Positions 42,570 through 52,914 of a DNA stretch of 64,000 nt are shown in pieces. Position numbers and translations under genes: made by a program. The stretch's first letter is position 1. Every line of letters starts with the position of its first letter. Under the pieces are notes generated by a model. The model saw nothing but the letters and a program-made list of their open reading frames with translations, made no database searches and was not told the origin of the DNA. The stretch is from Pisaster brevispinus (Eukaryota; Echinodermata; Asteroidea; Forcipulatida; Asteriidae), in assembly GCA_023634235.1 (NCBI GenBank), contig JAMKCF010000044.1, positions 558,001-622,000 on the forward strand. The letters run 5' to 3'.

Positions 42570-44975
42570 CAATTCCATTCAATTCACATTTGTTTCCAAA
42601 CTAAATGAAAAAAAAATGAATCAAGAAGAAAACACATAAGGAACTAACTGGAACTATCAACAAGATGTAAGAAATGAAAATAATGTTGGTAGGAAGGCAT
42701 CTTTCAGAGGCCTAGGCTCCTGCCAAAATGCCTTGGGGGACTGGTACAGAACAGAACCAAGAAGAAGAACAAACAGACAGTTGGATCTTGACATAACCTA
42801 ATCATGACAACTGACAGATATGCTACAAGGTATGCATGGACAGAAGAAGAAAAACCTTCGCTGAAAAACAAAATGAAAAGCAAGCTACATATGTCTCAAA
42901 GTGGAAATTTATTTGTTTAACACAACAGATGAGAGTTACCTAGCAGATTCTTTACTGGCATTGCAGACAGGATGCCTGTATAAACAAAGTTGTTTTAAAT
43001 GATTGTGATCGGTGAGTGTATGGTACATAAAGATGTGCTTTGTTACGTGAGCTGGCAGGACACCTATTATTGTCATGAGTTGATGTCACTGCCCCGCCCC
43101 AAAACAAAGTCAAACCAAGATAGTTTGTGGTCAATAACAGTGCCTGAAATTTTTTGGAGAGAGCCTGGGTGATGTAAAGATTATTAATGTGAAGAATAGA
43201 TCTTCTTTGTGCTGTTGGTGTGGAGGGCATAAATACAGTTTTATTGTAAAGTTGCACTCGTTTCTCACAAACAAACAAATATTGTTTTCTGAAAAACATT
43301 TTGACAGATGGTGCCTTTAAAAAAAAGAAAAAAAGAGAGAAAACATAAAAAAACTTCTGCAGATGCCACAAACAATGCACAAAAGTACATGTAACAAGCA
43401 AATAATTTGTACTTGGCTGATTGGCATGAAATAATGTCAGGATTTATTTGTAGTTTTTAATTAACTAGGGGATTTGTCATGCAATGCCATGACAGCTTAG
43501 GGGCCTACAACTTTCTATATAAAACTGCTATTCTTAGTTTACATTAATAAATTTGACCCAGAATTTCAAGAGAATGTTTGTTGGCTTTCAAACAGGAAAG
43601 AGATACCTTGGTGAGTGGGGCATTCATGACCTTTAGAGAAGATTCTTTGTAGAGTCAGAGAAAGAAACAGTTACCACTTCAGCAAATAGTGTGAAAAACA
43701 ACTTGACCACAACTGCTTCATTAAAGATGAACTGGAACGAAATCACTTAAACTAGTTCAAATTCCTTGCATATTTTCTTGTTTAGTTATTATTTGGTAAA
43801 AAGTTTTCCTCCCTGTAATTAAACAAAAAAATTGATCAGAAAAACCAGCCACCCCCCAACTTCGAATTTTGAAGTAGTGTTTTTTTTTCCCGCGCCAATT
43901 GTAACACCCTCCATGGTTCCTAGCAAAGGTCCAAAAAATGAAAAGTGTATTCAACAATGAAGTACCAGGTCCTCAGAAAACCAGCATAATACCAGTCAGC
44001 ATTATGACGTGGTCAGTGTTATGTCAGTGTTATGACATGAACTGAATGAAGGTTGTGCATCTTCTTTGCTATTAATTTACCATTGCCTTGTTTTGATCGA
44101 GTCTGTAGTGTGACAACACAGTGCTGTTTTGATTCCTAGGCGCTTAGGAGCTTTTCTTGATATGCAGCATTTGTGTCCGCGATGACACTGATAAAAAAAT
44201 ATATAAATTTGTAAACGTTATAAAACAATTTTTATTGAATTTAACTCAATTATATGTAATCATTTCCTTCAGATGGGATGTTAAATTTTGGTTTTGCTTT
44301 TCATGCAAAGTATAACTAAGTACCAGTATCTAGTTTAAAACACCAGAAGAACAGTTATTTAGGAGAACATTCTCATGTCTTTAATAGACATGAACAATTA
44401 TGAAAATTGTTGCTTTGGATTTTGAGAAATCAGCTTGAAATGGTTGTTTTGTGATGCATGTTGAGTAAATCATCAACAGCAAAAATAAGAGAGATCAACG
44501 TCAACTTGTTTTGTCAAAGATGACGGCATTTCAGACAAAAGTATTACTCAACTTGTTTACAAATTTTAGTTTTATGCTGAACTTTGGTAATCATTAAAGC
44601 TAAAAAAAAGGAGTGTTTTGTGTTGCTTGTTAACATTATCATGTACATCATTAATACTAGAGAACCAAACTCAGTTTTATTTCTCAAAGATGAAAGCCTT
44701 TCAGACAGAATATTACTGAAATGTTTTATAAACGGACGCTAAAAGCTAAACTTTTGGTGACCTAAATTGAAGCTCACTTACTGTAAGATCATGGTAAGTC
44801 AAGCTTGACCAATATTCTTGGAAACCTTTTCGGATTTCTCATAAATGTCTTAAACTCCACTACAATTTTTGAATACAAGGATGCCTGGAAAATGTGTTTA
44901 ACCTACAGGCCAGCTATCAACATTTTAGAAATTTAACAAAATTTTGACAGAAAAAAAGATTGTCAACAGATTCTT
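42570..44975. other. No gene identified; possible module fragments
   Basis: Mostly AT-rich DNA. A minus-strand open frame of 149 codons (43401-42952) has low-complexity F-rich content and no family resemblance, and I do not call it. Minus-strand acceptor-plus-GCATCC motifs near 42978 (TTTATACAG|GCATCCTGT) and 44888 (TTTTCCAG|GCATCCTTG) look like further, eroded starts of family-2 modules. Confidence 0.4.
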
Positions 44976-44977
44976 AC

Positions 44978-45064
44978 CCTTTTGCAGTGGGAACTAAATT
45001 CTGCTCACTCTGGAAGACTGCTCAACAATTACTTCAGGAAAGTGAAGGAGAAAATGGATCGGAT
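44978..45064 (-). pseudogene. Minus-strand exon-like module (family 2), decayed
   Basis: Minus strand: CTCTTGTCCAG acceptor, TTGTTGAGCAGTCTTCCAGA (LLSSLPE-like, then TGA) and donor AAAAGG|GTAAGAATC. Compare SLPECR in the intact module at 48605. Confidence 0.4.
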
Positions 45065-45800
45065 CTGGACAAGAGGTTTGGAAAACATAAATAATACAGA
45101 GTTTCCAAATTTTTCTGGAATATATACGTAAAGATCAATTCTTTATGTAGACCTTATGCATTGACGTCAATATGCCGTCTTCATAGAGGTAAAACCATGA
45201 GTAAACAATGGAAATGCATGGGCAGTATACAAGATTGGCCATCAAACAACCTCCCTTTGATATCTAGGCAAGAGCACCTCTTACTCAAATGATGTCATCT
45301 GCATAAGGTCTAAGCAAGAACTCAACACAATGACAAGCGAGAGTGTAGTCTCGCGATTATCTCATCCGGGTCTAGAATCCAGGGGTAGTCGAATCCCGCC
45401 TGATTAGGCTGTGGATTTTCTTCAGCAGGACTTGGAAAGCACTGAGCATGCACTGCTGATCTTGCAATGTTGGAAGGGTAAAAATAGAATACATTCTTTA
45501 CTGTCAATGCAACTATTCCCCAAACAGCACAGTGCACTATTGCTAAAAATATTAGCCAAGTACCAGATCAACTTTCACTAAAAAGCCTCATTACAAAAAA
45601 TCCTTAAAATGCATACATGTCTTTGTTTTATATTCACTCGCATGTGTGGCACACTACTAGCGCAGTTTGGTGCCTCGATGATGTTGTAACCATGTAAGTG
45701 TTGGAATGTTTGTCTGACAGCTGGGTATTTTAAGTAAAAGTGATGTACTAAGTGTGGAGTGCTTTTATAGTATTCAAACTGGCCTCTTTTCAGCAGAAAG

Positions 45801-45870
45801 TACAGTGGTTTAGCGGTAAGACATCTCTAGATAGTGAGGGGTGTAGGTTCAAATCCAACCAGAATAACCA
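45801..45870 (+). other. tRNA-like relic
   Basis: GTGGTTTAGCGGTAAGACATC resembles an A box and GTAGGTTCAAATCCAACC a B box with a T-arm that can pair. The acceptor-stem halves do not pair, so it is not a functional tRNA. Probably a SINE head or tRNA pseudogene. Confidence 0.35.
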
Positions 45871-46339
45871 GTGAATGTGCACATGACTCACACATCATTG
45901 AGTATGAAATGTTCATCAAATCCTGGTCTATACCTAAGATACAAATAGTAACACTAGTTGTTCAGGATTTTGGAAATAAACAAGAAATGGTTAAATGCAA
46001 TTTTATTTTACACTGAAACAAAGTTGATTCAACTGAAGGATTACAGTATTACAGACAAGTACCAACAAAACAAACTGTTGAATTAACAAGTATCTTTTGG
46101 TAATCAGCCATACTCTCCGACAATCTTGAAGCAGTTAACATTTTTTACCTCATCTAGGAGAAAACTTAAAATCTTGAAAAAAAAATGAAAAAAAAAGATT
46201 TACAAATTCCTAAAACACAGATAAAAGCGTAAGATTTTAAAAGATTTTAAAAGCATTTTCAAGACAGAGGCAGCAAGTATTTATAAAACACGGTTTTTAA
46301 AACTTCAAATAACTTAACAAGGACGTGCTTCTTACCCCT

Positions 46340-46510
46340 GTCACAAAAATGCTAGTCAGCACAACCTGTGCTGTCACACGGATGACCTGCTATGGTTGGA
46401 GTGTAGCAATGAGTTTACCAATCAGCACAACCGGTGCCGTCACAAGGATGACCTTCAGTGATTGGAGTGCAGTGAGTTTATTAACGAGCACAAACTGTGC
46501 CGTCACATGG
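46340..46510 (+). repeat. 66-bp satellite, segment 1
   Basis: Units of CAGCACAACCTGTGCCGTCA, CATGGATGACCTGCAGTGG and TTGGAGTGTAGCAGTGAGTT, about 66 bp. Further segments at 46890-47010, 47540-47665 and 47860-48290. Overlapping open frames on both strands are repeat translations. Confidence 0.9.
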
Positions 46511-46511
46511 C

Positions 46512-46826
46512 ATATCGTTGCCGAGCAGATAAGAGCACTGGACTCAAGCTCTGGTATTTCTGATGAGCAGAGTTTGGGTTCGATTCCCGACCGTAACACT
46601 TTGTCCTTAAGCAAGACACTTAACCATGAATGCTTCATCCTTCGGATGGGATGTAAAGTCGTTTGTCCCGTGTGTTGTGTAAGGCACGTAAAAGAATCCA
46701 GTGCATTTGTGGAAAAGAGACTGGAGGGCCCTGGTGTTCCTGGTTTGATTGGCAGCATATTGTGCCACAGCACCTTGTAAACCATTACATGGTGCTATGT
46801 AAAGGAGTAGGTCTGATAATTCAATA
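46512..46826 (+). mobile_element. tRNA-derived SINE inside satellite (3'-truncated)
   Basis: Head TATCGTTGCCGAGCAGATAA with B box GGTTCGATTCCCGACC, then GTCCTTAAGCAAGACACTTA, a body ending GTAAACCATTACATGGTGC and GGTCTGATAATTCAA. Its left flank (GTGCCGTCACATGG) is identical to that of the copy at 49604, so the satellite unit and SINE were duplicated together. Confidence 0.85.
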
Positions 46827-46889
46827 ATAACTTGTGATTAGAGGGCAGTGAGACTGCCTGTGTCACATTGACCTGCAAAGGTTAGTTTA

Positions 46890-48290
46890 ACATTGAGTTT
46901 TACTAGCTTGACAACCAGTGCCGTCACATGGATGACCAGCAGTGGTTGGAGTGTAGCAGTGAGTTTACTACTCGGCACAACCTGTGCCGTCTCATGGATG
47001 ACCTGCAGTGAGTTTTGTTTACTCCAGAATAAAACTGATTCAACTGCAAGATTACAGTATTACAGACTGGTATTAACAAAAAATTGTTTTAATAAAAAAT
47101 GGCTAGCAAGAGTCTATTCGTCATCAGCCAAGCTCTGCAATAAATTTGGAGCAATAAAACGTTGTGACCTCATGTGGGAGACAACCGATAATCTTGAAAA
47201 CTTAGAATATACATATGCAACACCACTAAACATTATGTTCTTAAAAGCATATTGATTTTTCAAGACATAGGTAGCCACTGATTTATTTTAAAACACAAAT
47301 TCAAAGTTTTAAGATAACAAACTAGAACGTGCTTCTTACCCTCATCACAAAAATGTTGATCTACACTCAGGAAGGCTGCTTAAAATGTTCTTCATGATGA
47401 AACGACAGTCAATGAGAATTGAAAGCAGGATCAAGATGAAAGGGCTGTAAGATATAAACAAGAAAGAAAAAGCACCTTTCATGATTAATAATGCCAAAGC
47501 CAATTCTTTTTCATACAATAAATCATCACAACAGTACAGCAACTTGTGCCGTCACATTGTTGCAAGCAGTCATTGGAGTGAAGCAGTGAGTTTACTAATC
47601 AGCACAGCCTGCACTGTCACAAGGATGACCTAAGTAGTAAGTGTAGCAGTGAGGTTCTTACACACCAGAACACAGTTGATTCAACTGAACAGGCACAGTA
47701 TAACTGACTGGTTTAGACAAAAAACGTTTAAATTTAAAATAAAAGGGTCGAGATAAGAGAGCTGTGAGATTGGAACAAGAAAGAGAAACCGTATTAATCA
47801 TTTAAATTGCCAAGATTCATTATTGTCCAAGCAATAAACCTACACACAATAACAACAACCTGTGCCGTCACAAGGATGACCTGCAGCAATTGGAGTGCAG
47901 TGTGAGTTTTCTCATCAGCACAGTCTGTGCTGTCACACGAATGACCAGCAGTGGTTGGAGTGTGGCAGTGAGTTTACTTTTTAGCCCAAGCTATGCCATT
48001 ATATGGATCACCTGAGTGGTAGGGGTGAGATTACTAAACAGCACAACTTGTGCTGTCACATAGATGACCTGCAGTGGTTGGAGTGCATTTGGTTTACTAA
48101 TCAGCACAATCTGTGCCGTTACATGGCTGACCTGCAGTTGTAGGAGTACATTGAGTTTACTAGTCAGCACAATCCTTGCTTTCACATAATTGACCTGCTG
48201 TGCTTGGAGTGCAGTGAGTTTACTCATCAGCACAATCTGTGCCGTCACATTGATGTCCTGCAGTGGTTGGAGTGCAGTGAGTTGCTTTTA
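46890..48290 (+). repeat. 66-bp satellite, segments 2-4, interspersed
   Basis: Satellite units at 46890-47010, 47540-47665 and 47860-48290, separated by AT-rich spacers that resemble one another (TTGATTCAACTGAA, GATTACAGTATTACAGACTGG, CAACAAAA) and by family-2 exon-like modules. The larger repeating block is thus module plus spacer plus satellite, about 1.2 kb. Confidence 0.8.
47340..47444 (-). pseudogene. Minus-strand exon-like module (family 2), frameshifted
   Basis: Minus strand: acceptor TATATCTTACAG, then 105 nt, donor ATGAGG|GTAAGAAGC. One frame reads PFILILLSILIDCRF, then IMKNILSSLPECRSTFL before a TGA at the 3' edge. It is two nucleotides shorter than the intact copy, so the exit frame is closed. 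Confidence 0.5.
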
Positions 48291-48604
48291 CAACAGAACG
48301 AAATTGATTCGACTGAATGATTACAGTGCTACAGACTGGTAACATCAACAAAATGTTTGAACTTGAAATGGCAAACAAAGGTCTTTTGGTACTCAGCAAA
48401 TTCTGCTACAAATTTGAAATGGTAAAATTCTGTAGACTCATGTGAGAGACAACTAGTATTCCCTGAAACAAAACTTAAGAGTAAATGCTACCCCACTATA
48501 ACATATCATTTTAAAGGCATCTTGCATTTTTAAAACACAGGCAGCAAATTTTTAGAAACTTAGTTTCACAAACTAAAGATAACAAACCAGGACTTGCTTC
48601 TTAC

Positions 48605-48711
48605 CTGCATCACATTAAATATTGGTCTACACTCAGGGAGGCTGATGAAAAGGTTAAGCATGATGAAAAACCAGTGAAGGAAAAATGAAAACAGGATCCA
48701 GATAAAGAGAG
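48605..48711 (-). CDS. Intact minus-strand exon-like module (family 2, 107 nt)
   Basis: Minus strand: acceptor TTTATGTCTTACAG, donor ATGCAG|GTAAGAAGC, both near consensus. The frame takes two bases from an incoming codon, then 35 codons: a very hydrophobic stretch (LFIWILFSFFLHWFFIMLNL, long enough for a membrane segment) followed by FISLPECRPIFNVMQ, exiting in phase 0. It is the only open member of the family seen. Product unknown; membrane role is an inference from hydrophobicity. Confidence 0.45.
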
Positions 48712-48804
48712 CTGTAAGACATAAACAACAAAGAAAAAAACCCATTAAAGATTATAAATGCCAAGGTCAATTCCTTTCAATAAAATTAATCAACACAACA
48801 GTAC

Positions 48805-49600
48805 CACAACTAGTGCTGTCACATGAATGACCTGCGGTGCCTGGGGTGTAGCAGTGAGTTTACTAATCAACACAACTCGGCCATCACATGGATGACCTGC
48901 AGTGGTTGCAGTGCAGCAGTAAGTTTACTTAAAAGCACAATTTGTGCCGTCACATTGATGACCCACAGTGGTAGGAGTGTAGCAGTGAGTTTACTAATCA
49001 GCACAACTTTTGCTGTCAAAAGGATCACCTCCAGTGGTTGGAGAGCAGTGGGCTAACTAATCAGCACAATCTGCGCCGCCACATGGAGGACCTGCAGAAG
49101 TTGGAGTGCGGCAGTTAGTTTACTAATCCGCACAACCTGTGATGTCACATGGAGGACCTGCAGTGGCTGGAGTGTAGCAGTGAATTTACTAATCGGCATA
49201 ATCTGTGCCGTCACATGGATGACCTGCAGTGGTTGGACTGCAGTGAGTTTACTAATCAGCACAATCTGTGCCATCCCACGAATGACCGGCATTGGGTGGA
49301 GTTTGGCAGTGAGTTTAGTTTTTAGCACAACCTGTGTCGTCACATGGAGGACCTACAGTGGTTGGAGTACACTGAGTTCACTAATCAGCACAATTTGTGC
49401 CGTCAAATGGCTGACCTGCACTGGTAGGAGTGCAATGAGTTTACTAATAAGCATAGACTGTGCAGTCACATGGCTGACCTGCAGTGGTTCGAGTGTACCG
49501 CTGAGTTTACTAATCAGCACAACCTGTGTAGTCACATGGATGACCTTCAGTGGTTGGAGTGCAGTGAGTTTACTAACCAGCACAAACTGTGCCGTCACAT
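48805..49600 (+). repeat. 66-bp satellite, segment 5
   Basis: About 12 consecutive units with the same motif order (CAGCACAATCTGTGCCGTCA, GGATGACCTGCAGTGGTTGG, AGTGAGTTTACTAAT), more diverged than the units at 50.1-50.5 kb. Confidence 0.92.
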
Positions 49601-49603
49601 GGC

Positions 49604-50027
49604 ATATCGTTGCCGAGCGGTTAAGAGCACTGGACTCAAGCTCTGGTGTTTCTGATGAGCAGAATTTGGGTTCGATTCCCGACCGCAACACTTGTGTCTT
49701 CAAGCAAGACACTTAACCATGAATGCTTCGTTCTTTGGATGGAATGTAAAGTCGTTTGTCCATTGTGTGTTGTGTAAGGCACGTAAAAGAACCAAGTGCA
49801 TTTATGAAAAAGAGAAGGGGTCTGCCCCGGTGTTCCTGGTTTGATTGGCAGCATATTGAGCCACAGCACCTTGTAAACCATTACAATGTGCTATGTAAAG
49901 GAGTTGGTCTGATAATTCAAACGTAACCCAAAAAATAACTTGCAGGAAAATACTTAATGTTGAAGCGCCTTGAGCGTCACTGAGTGATCGATATGAGTGC
50001 TATATAAGAAGCCACTACTATTATTGA
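49604..50027 (+). mobile_element. Full-length tRNA-derived SINE with CR1-like tail
   Basis: Head GTTGCCGAGCGGTTAAGAGC and B box GGTTCGATTCCCGACC. The body contains GTCTTCAAGCAAGACACTTA and CTGGTTTGATTGGCAGCAT. The tail is GAAGCGCCTTGAGCGTCACT, ATGAGTGCTATATAAGAAGC, ending CACTACTATTATTGAT. A GCGCTATATAA-type tail with short trinucleotide repeats indicates mobilisation by a CR1/L2-type LINE. Confidence 0.88.
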
Positions 50028-50029
50028 TA

Positions 50030-50092
50030 TGACCTGCAGTGGTTGGAGTGTAGAGGTGAGTTTACTAATCAGCACAACCTGTGCCGTCACTG
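50030..50092 (+). repeat. 66-bp satellite unit before inversion point
   Basis: One unit in forward orientation ending GCACAACCTGTGCCGTCAC at 50092. Confidence 0.85.
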
Positions 50093-50545
50093 TGCTGATA
50101 AGTAAACTCACTGTTGCACTCCAGCCACTGCAGGTCATCCATGTGACAGCAAAGGTTGTGCTGATTAGTAAACTCACGCTACACTCCAACCACTGCAGGT
50201 CATCCATGTGACGGCACAGGTTGTGCTGATTAGTAAACTCACGCTACACTCCAACCACTGCAGGTCATCCATGTGACGGCACAGGTTGTGCTGATTAATA
50301 AACTCACTGCTGCACTCCAACAACTGCAGGTCATTCATGTGACGGCACAGGTTGTGCTGATTAATAAACTCACTGTTACACTCCAATCACTGCTGGTCAT
50401 CCATGTGACGGCACAGGTTGTGCTGATTAATAAACTCACTGCTGCACTCCAACAACTGCAGGTCATCCATGTGACGGCACAGGTTGTGCTGATTAATAAA
50501 CTCACTGCTACACTCCAATCACTGCTGGTCATTCGTGTGACGGCA
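50093..50545 (-). repeat. 66-bp satellite, inverted block
   Basis: From 50093 the same unit runs on the other strand (TGTGCTGATAAGTAAACTCA, CTCCAACCACTGCAGGTCAT, CCATGTGACGGCACAGG), about seven units that are nearly identical to one another. It is a young, homogeneous block next to an inversion junction. Confidence 0.92.
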
Positions 50546-50880
50546 CTTAACCATAATTGCTTCATAACAAGTTGGGAATGTAGTGCATTCAGCTCTACCA
50601 GCCAGGCTCCTAGTGGATGATACCCATGCCTATATCTTTACGGACTGTGAATGGGGTAACCCTGTTTCAGCCCCAGGAGTAGGTGGCAACGTGTCTCTGA
50701 TGACAGTTGATCTGGGTTGAAAGCCCAAATCAGTTAAGTGTAGCCCTCACCTTGAAGTTGCCTTCCAGCCTTGTGAGTTGGGCGATATCTCATTAAAAAT
50801 GACTGTGGGCAAGAAAACTTAACTTGAATTGCTTCTCATCACCCAGGATTAAATGGGTACTTGTGAGGTGGGTAGAGAGG
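50546..50880 (+). mobile_element. Probable SINE-body fragment
   Basis: CTTAACCATAATTGCTTC at the left, and TTGAATTGCTTCTCATCACC with AGGATTAAATGGGTACTTGT at the right, resemble the post-head body of tRNA-derived SINEs. The middle is unlike the copies elsewhere in this window. Assignment is from memory of such elements. Confidence 0.4.
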
Positions 50881-52368
50881 CAACGATATTCTCAAAAATT
50901 ATTCCGAAAAATTAATCCTGTCCCTGTGCACACAAACATTTTACGAACCCTGATGCTTTGTTTGTTAAAGTGCATGGATTTACATGTATATAATACAAGG
51001 CACTGTTACGGTTAAGCTGCTCTATGACATCGGGGTTCTGGAATCCTGTTTAGTACGTTTGCTTTAATTTTTGCTGATATTTTTTTGCCCACCAGGCTCA
51101 GGAAGTCAAACATCTTATATTAAGTCAGCCAACTGCCATCAAGGCTGTCTCGACTCCAAGCCTTTGTGCTTAGAAGCAGTTTGAATCCTATGAAGCAGCG
51201 GGTAATGGGTCAGAGACAATCAAAGCATACTGATCCAAACGGCAACTTATTTTATACATGCTGTCACCACAAACTTCACCTTACTTTATGAAATTTTTCT
51301 TTAAAACTGGAGGATTGGAATGAATGGACTCCAATGAAACCAATGATTTACTTTACCGTTAAGTTAAATTCCTCTTTCTCTTTTGTTTTCGAATCTATTT
51401 TTTACAGAGAAGACAAGTGGAGACAATACTTGAAGACAAGAGAGGTCTGAAACTCAACAGAGATTTCTCGTGACCAGCACCAATCATCTTCTCTTGGTTT
51501 TTGTAACCCTATTTAAGTAGCGCTACTATATCTTCCAAATATCACATGAGCAAGATGTTCCATGAACAAAAATCTAACATTCTAGCTTGGAGCAAATTTG
51601 GGTGCTAAATCTTCAGTTGTTTTGAATTTTAAAACATGGCAGATAAAACAGTGTAAGCCTACACATGTATCTGTCCATTGTTTTTTCTTAAATTTCCCTG
51701 CATAACTTGCAATAACAAACTATGGGCTTACTAATTGGCATTTTGGCAAAATTCTACAATTTTTCTGTTGAACCATGGAGTACTGAAGGAGATCATTCTT
51801 GAAATTAACTTTGCGTGTAATCACAAATGTTTACAAAGCATTATCCGCTTTTAATATCAAACAACCTTTATTTGCCACCTTGAAACAGTGACATAGCCTT
51901 GCAAATTTGACTAGAGAAACAGTGCTCCGGGACTAGGTTGACCCAGTTGGACAAGCTAGTCAAACCACATATTGATCAAGTGACATCTTGACTATGGTTA
52001 AGTCTATAAAACTCTATCCACCCATTCCAGCTTGCTCGGGTATGTACAGTATATTCAGGCTAATTTCAGAGAAATGATGGTGTTGTGTAAATATTTAGTG
52101 GTATAAAGTTTTAACATTGAATAAAAAAACTTCATAATTCCTACAGTTCCTGCAGCATGTTAAAGTGACCATTGATAGCATTAAAAACTAAATATTTTTA
52201 ACCATGTACAAGTTTGCGCAAATCTATTGTACACATATGTTACATATGTAGTTATGCTACATACACTAGTTTGTGTTGTTTTAGGTTTTTTTGTGCGGCA
52301 ATTAAAATAAGGAACAGAGATTTGTTGGTTCTTCAAATGTCATTTCTTGAAATTTGACAGTGCATGCT
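50881..52368. other. No gene identified
   Basis: AT-rich single-copy-looking DNA. A TTTACAG acceptor-like site at ~51408 precedes a short open stretch, without a convincing donor. Confidence 0.45.
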
Positions 52369-52850
52369 CTTCAGATGGAAATATTTCTCTGGAGGATTGG
52401 TACTGGTTTGAACTTTAGAATCAGTGAGCTTTCAGATGGAATTATTTCTCTGGAGGATTTGTACTGGTATGAACTTTAGAATCAGTGAGCTTCCAGCTGA
52501 AAATATTTCTCTGGAGGATTGGTACTGGTATGAACTTTAGAATCAGTGAGCTTTCTGATGGAAATATTTCTCTGGTGGATTGGCACTGGTATGAACTTTA
52601 GAACCAGTGAGAATTCAGATGGAAATAATTCTCTAGAGGGTTGGTACTAATATGAATTTAAGAATCAGTGAGCTTTCAGATAGAAATGTTTTCTCTTGAG
52701 GGTTGGTTCTGGAATAAACTTTAGAATAAGTGAGCTTTCAGATGGAAATAATTCTCTGGAGGGTTGGTACTAGTATGAACTTTAGAATCAGTGAGCTCTC
52801 AGATGGAAATATTTCTCTTCAGGATTTGTGAGCTTTCAGATTGAACCAAA
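52369..52850 (+). repeat. 61-bp tandem repeat, about eight units
   Basis: Units of GAGCTTTCAGATGGAAATAT, TTCTCTGGAGGATTGGTACT and GGTATGAACTTTAGAATCAGT with substitutions and small indels. Confidence 0.92.
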
Positions 52851-52914
52851 TCAATTATTAAACAACAACTGGTACTTTGTCTTTGAAGGTTTGTAAATAT
52901 GAGCGATACAAAAT

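Noticed and set aside
42952..43401. 149-codon minus-strand open frame, longest outside recognised repeats in the right half
   Set aside because: F-rich low-complexity start, no splice context, no homology recognised; overlaps an eroded exon-like start.
45801..45870. Functional tRNA gene
   Set aside because: A- and B-box-like segments exist, but the acceptor stem does not pair and the anticodon arm is poor.
46325..50620. Overlapping open frames on both strands (up to 178 codons)
   Set aside because: Translations of the 66-bp satellite and of SINE sequence, mirrored on both strands.
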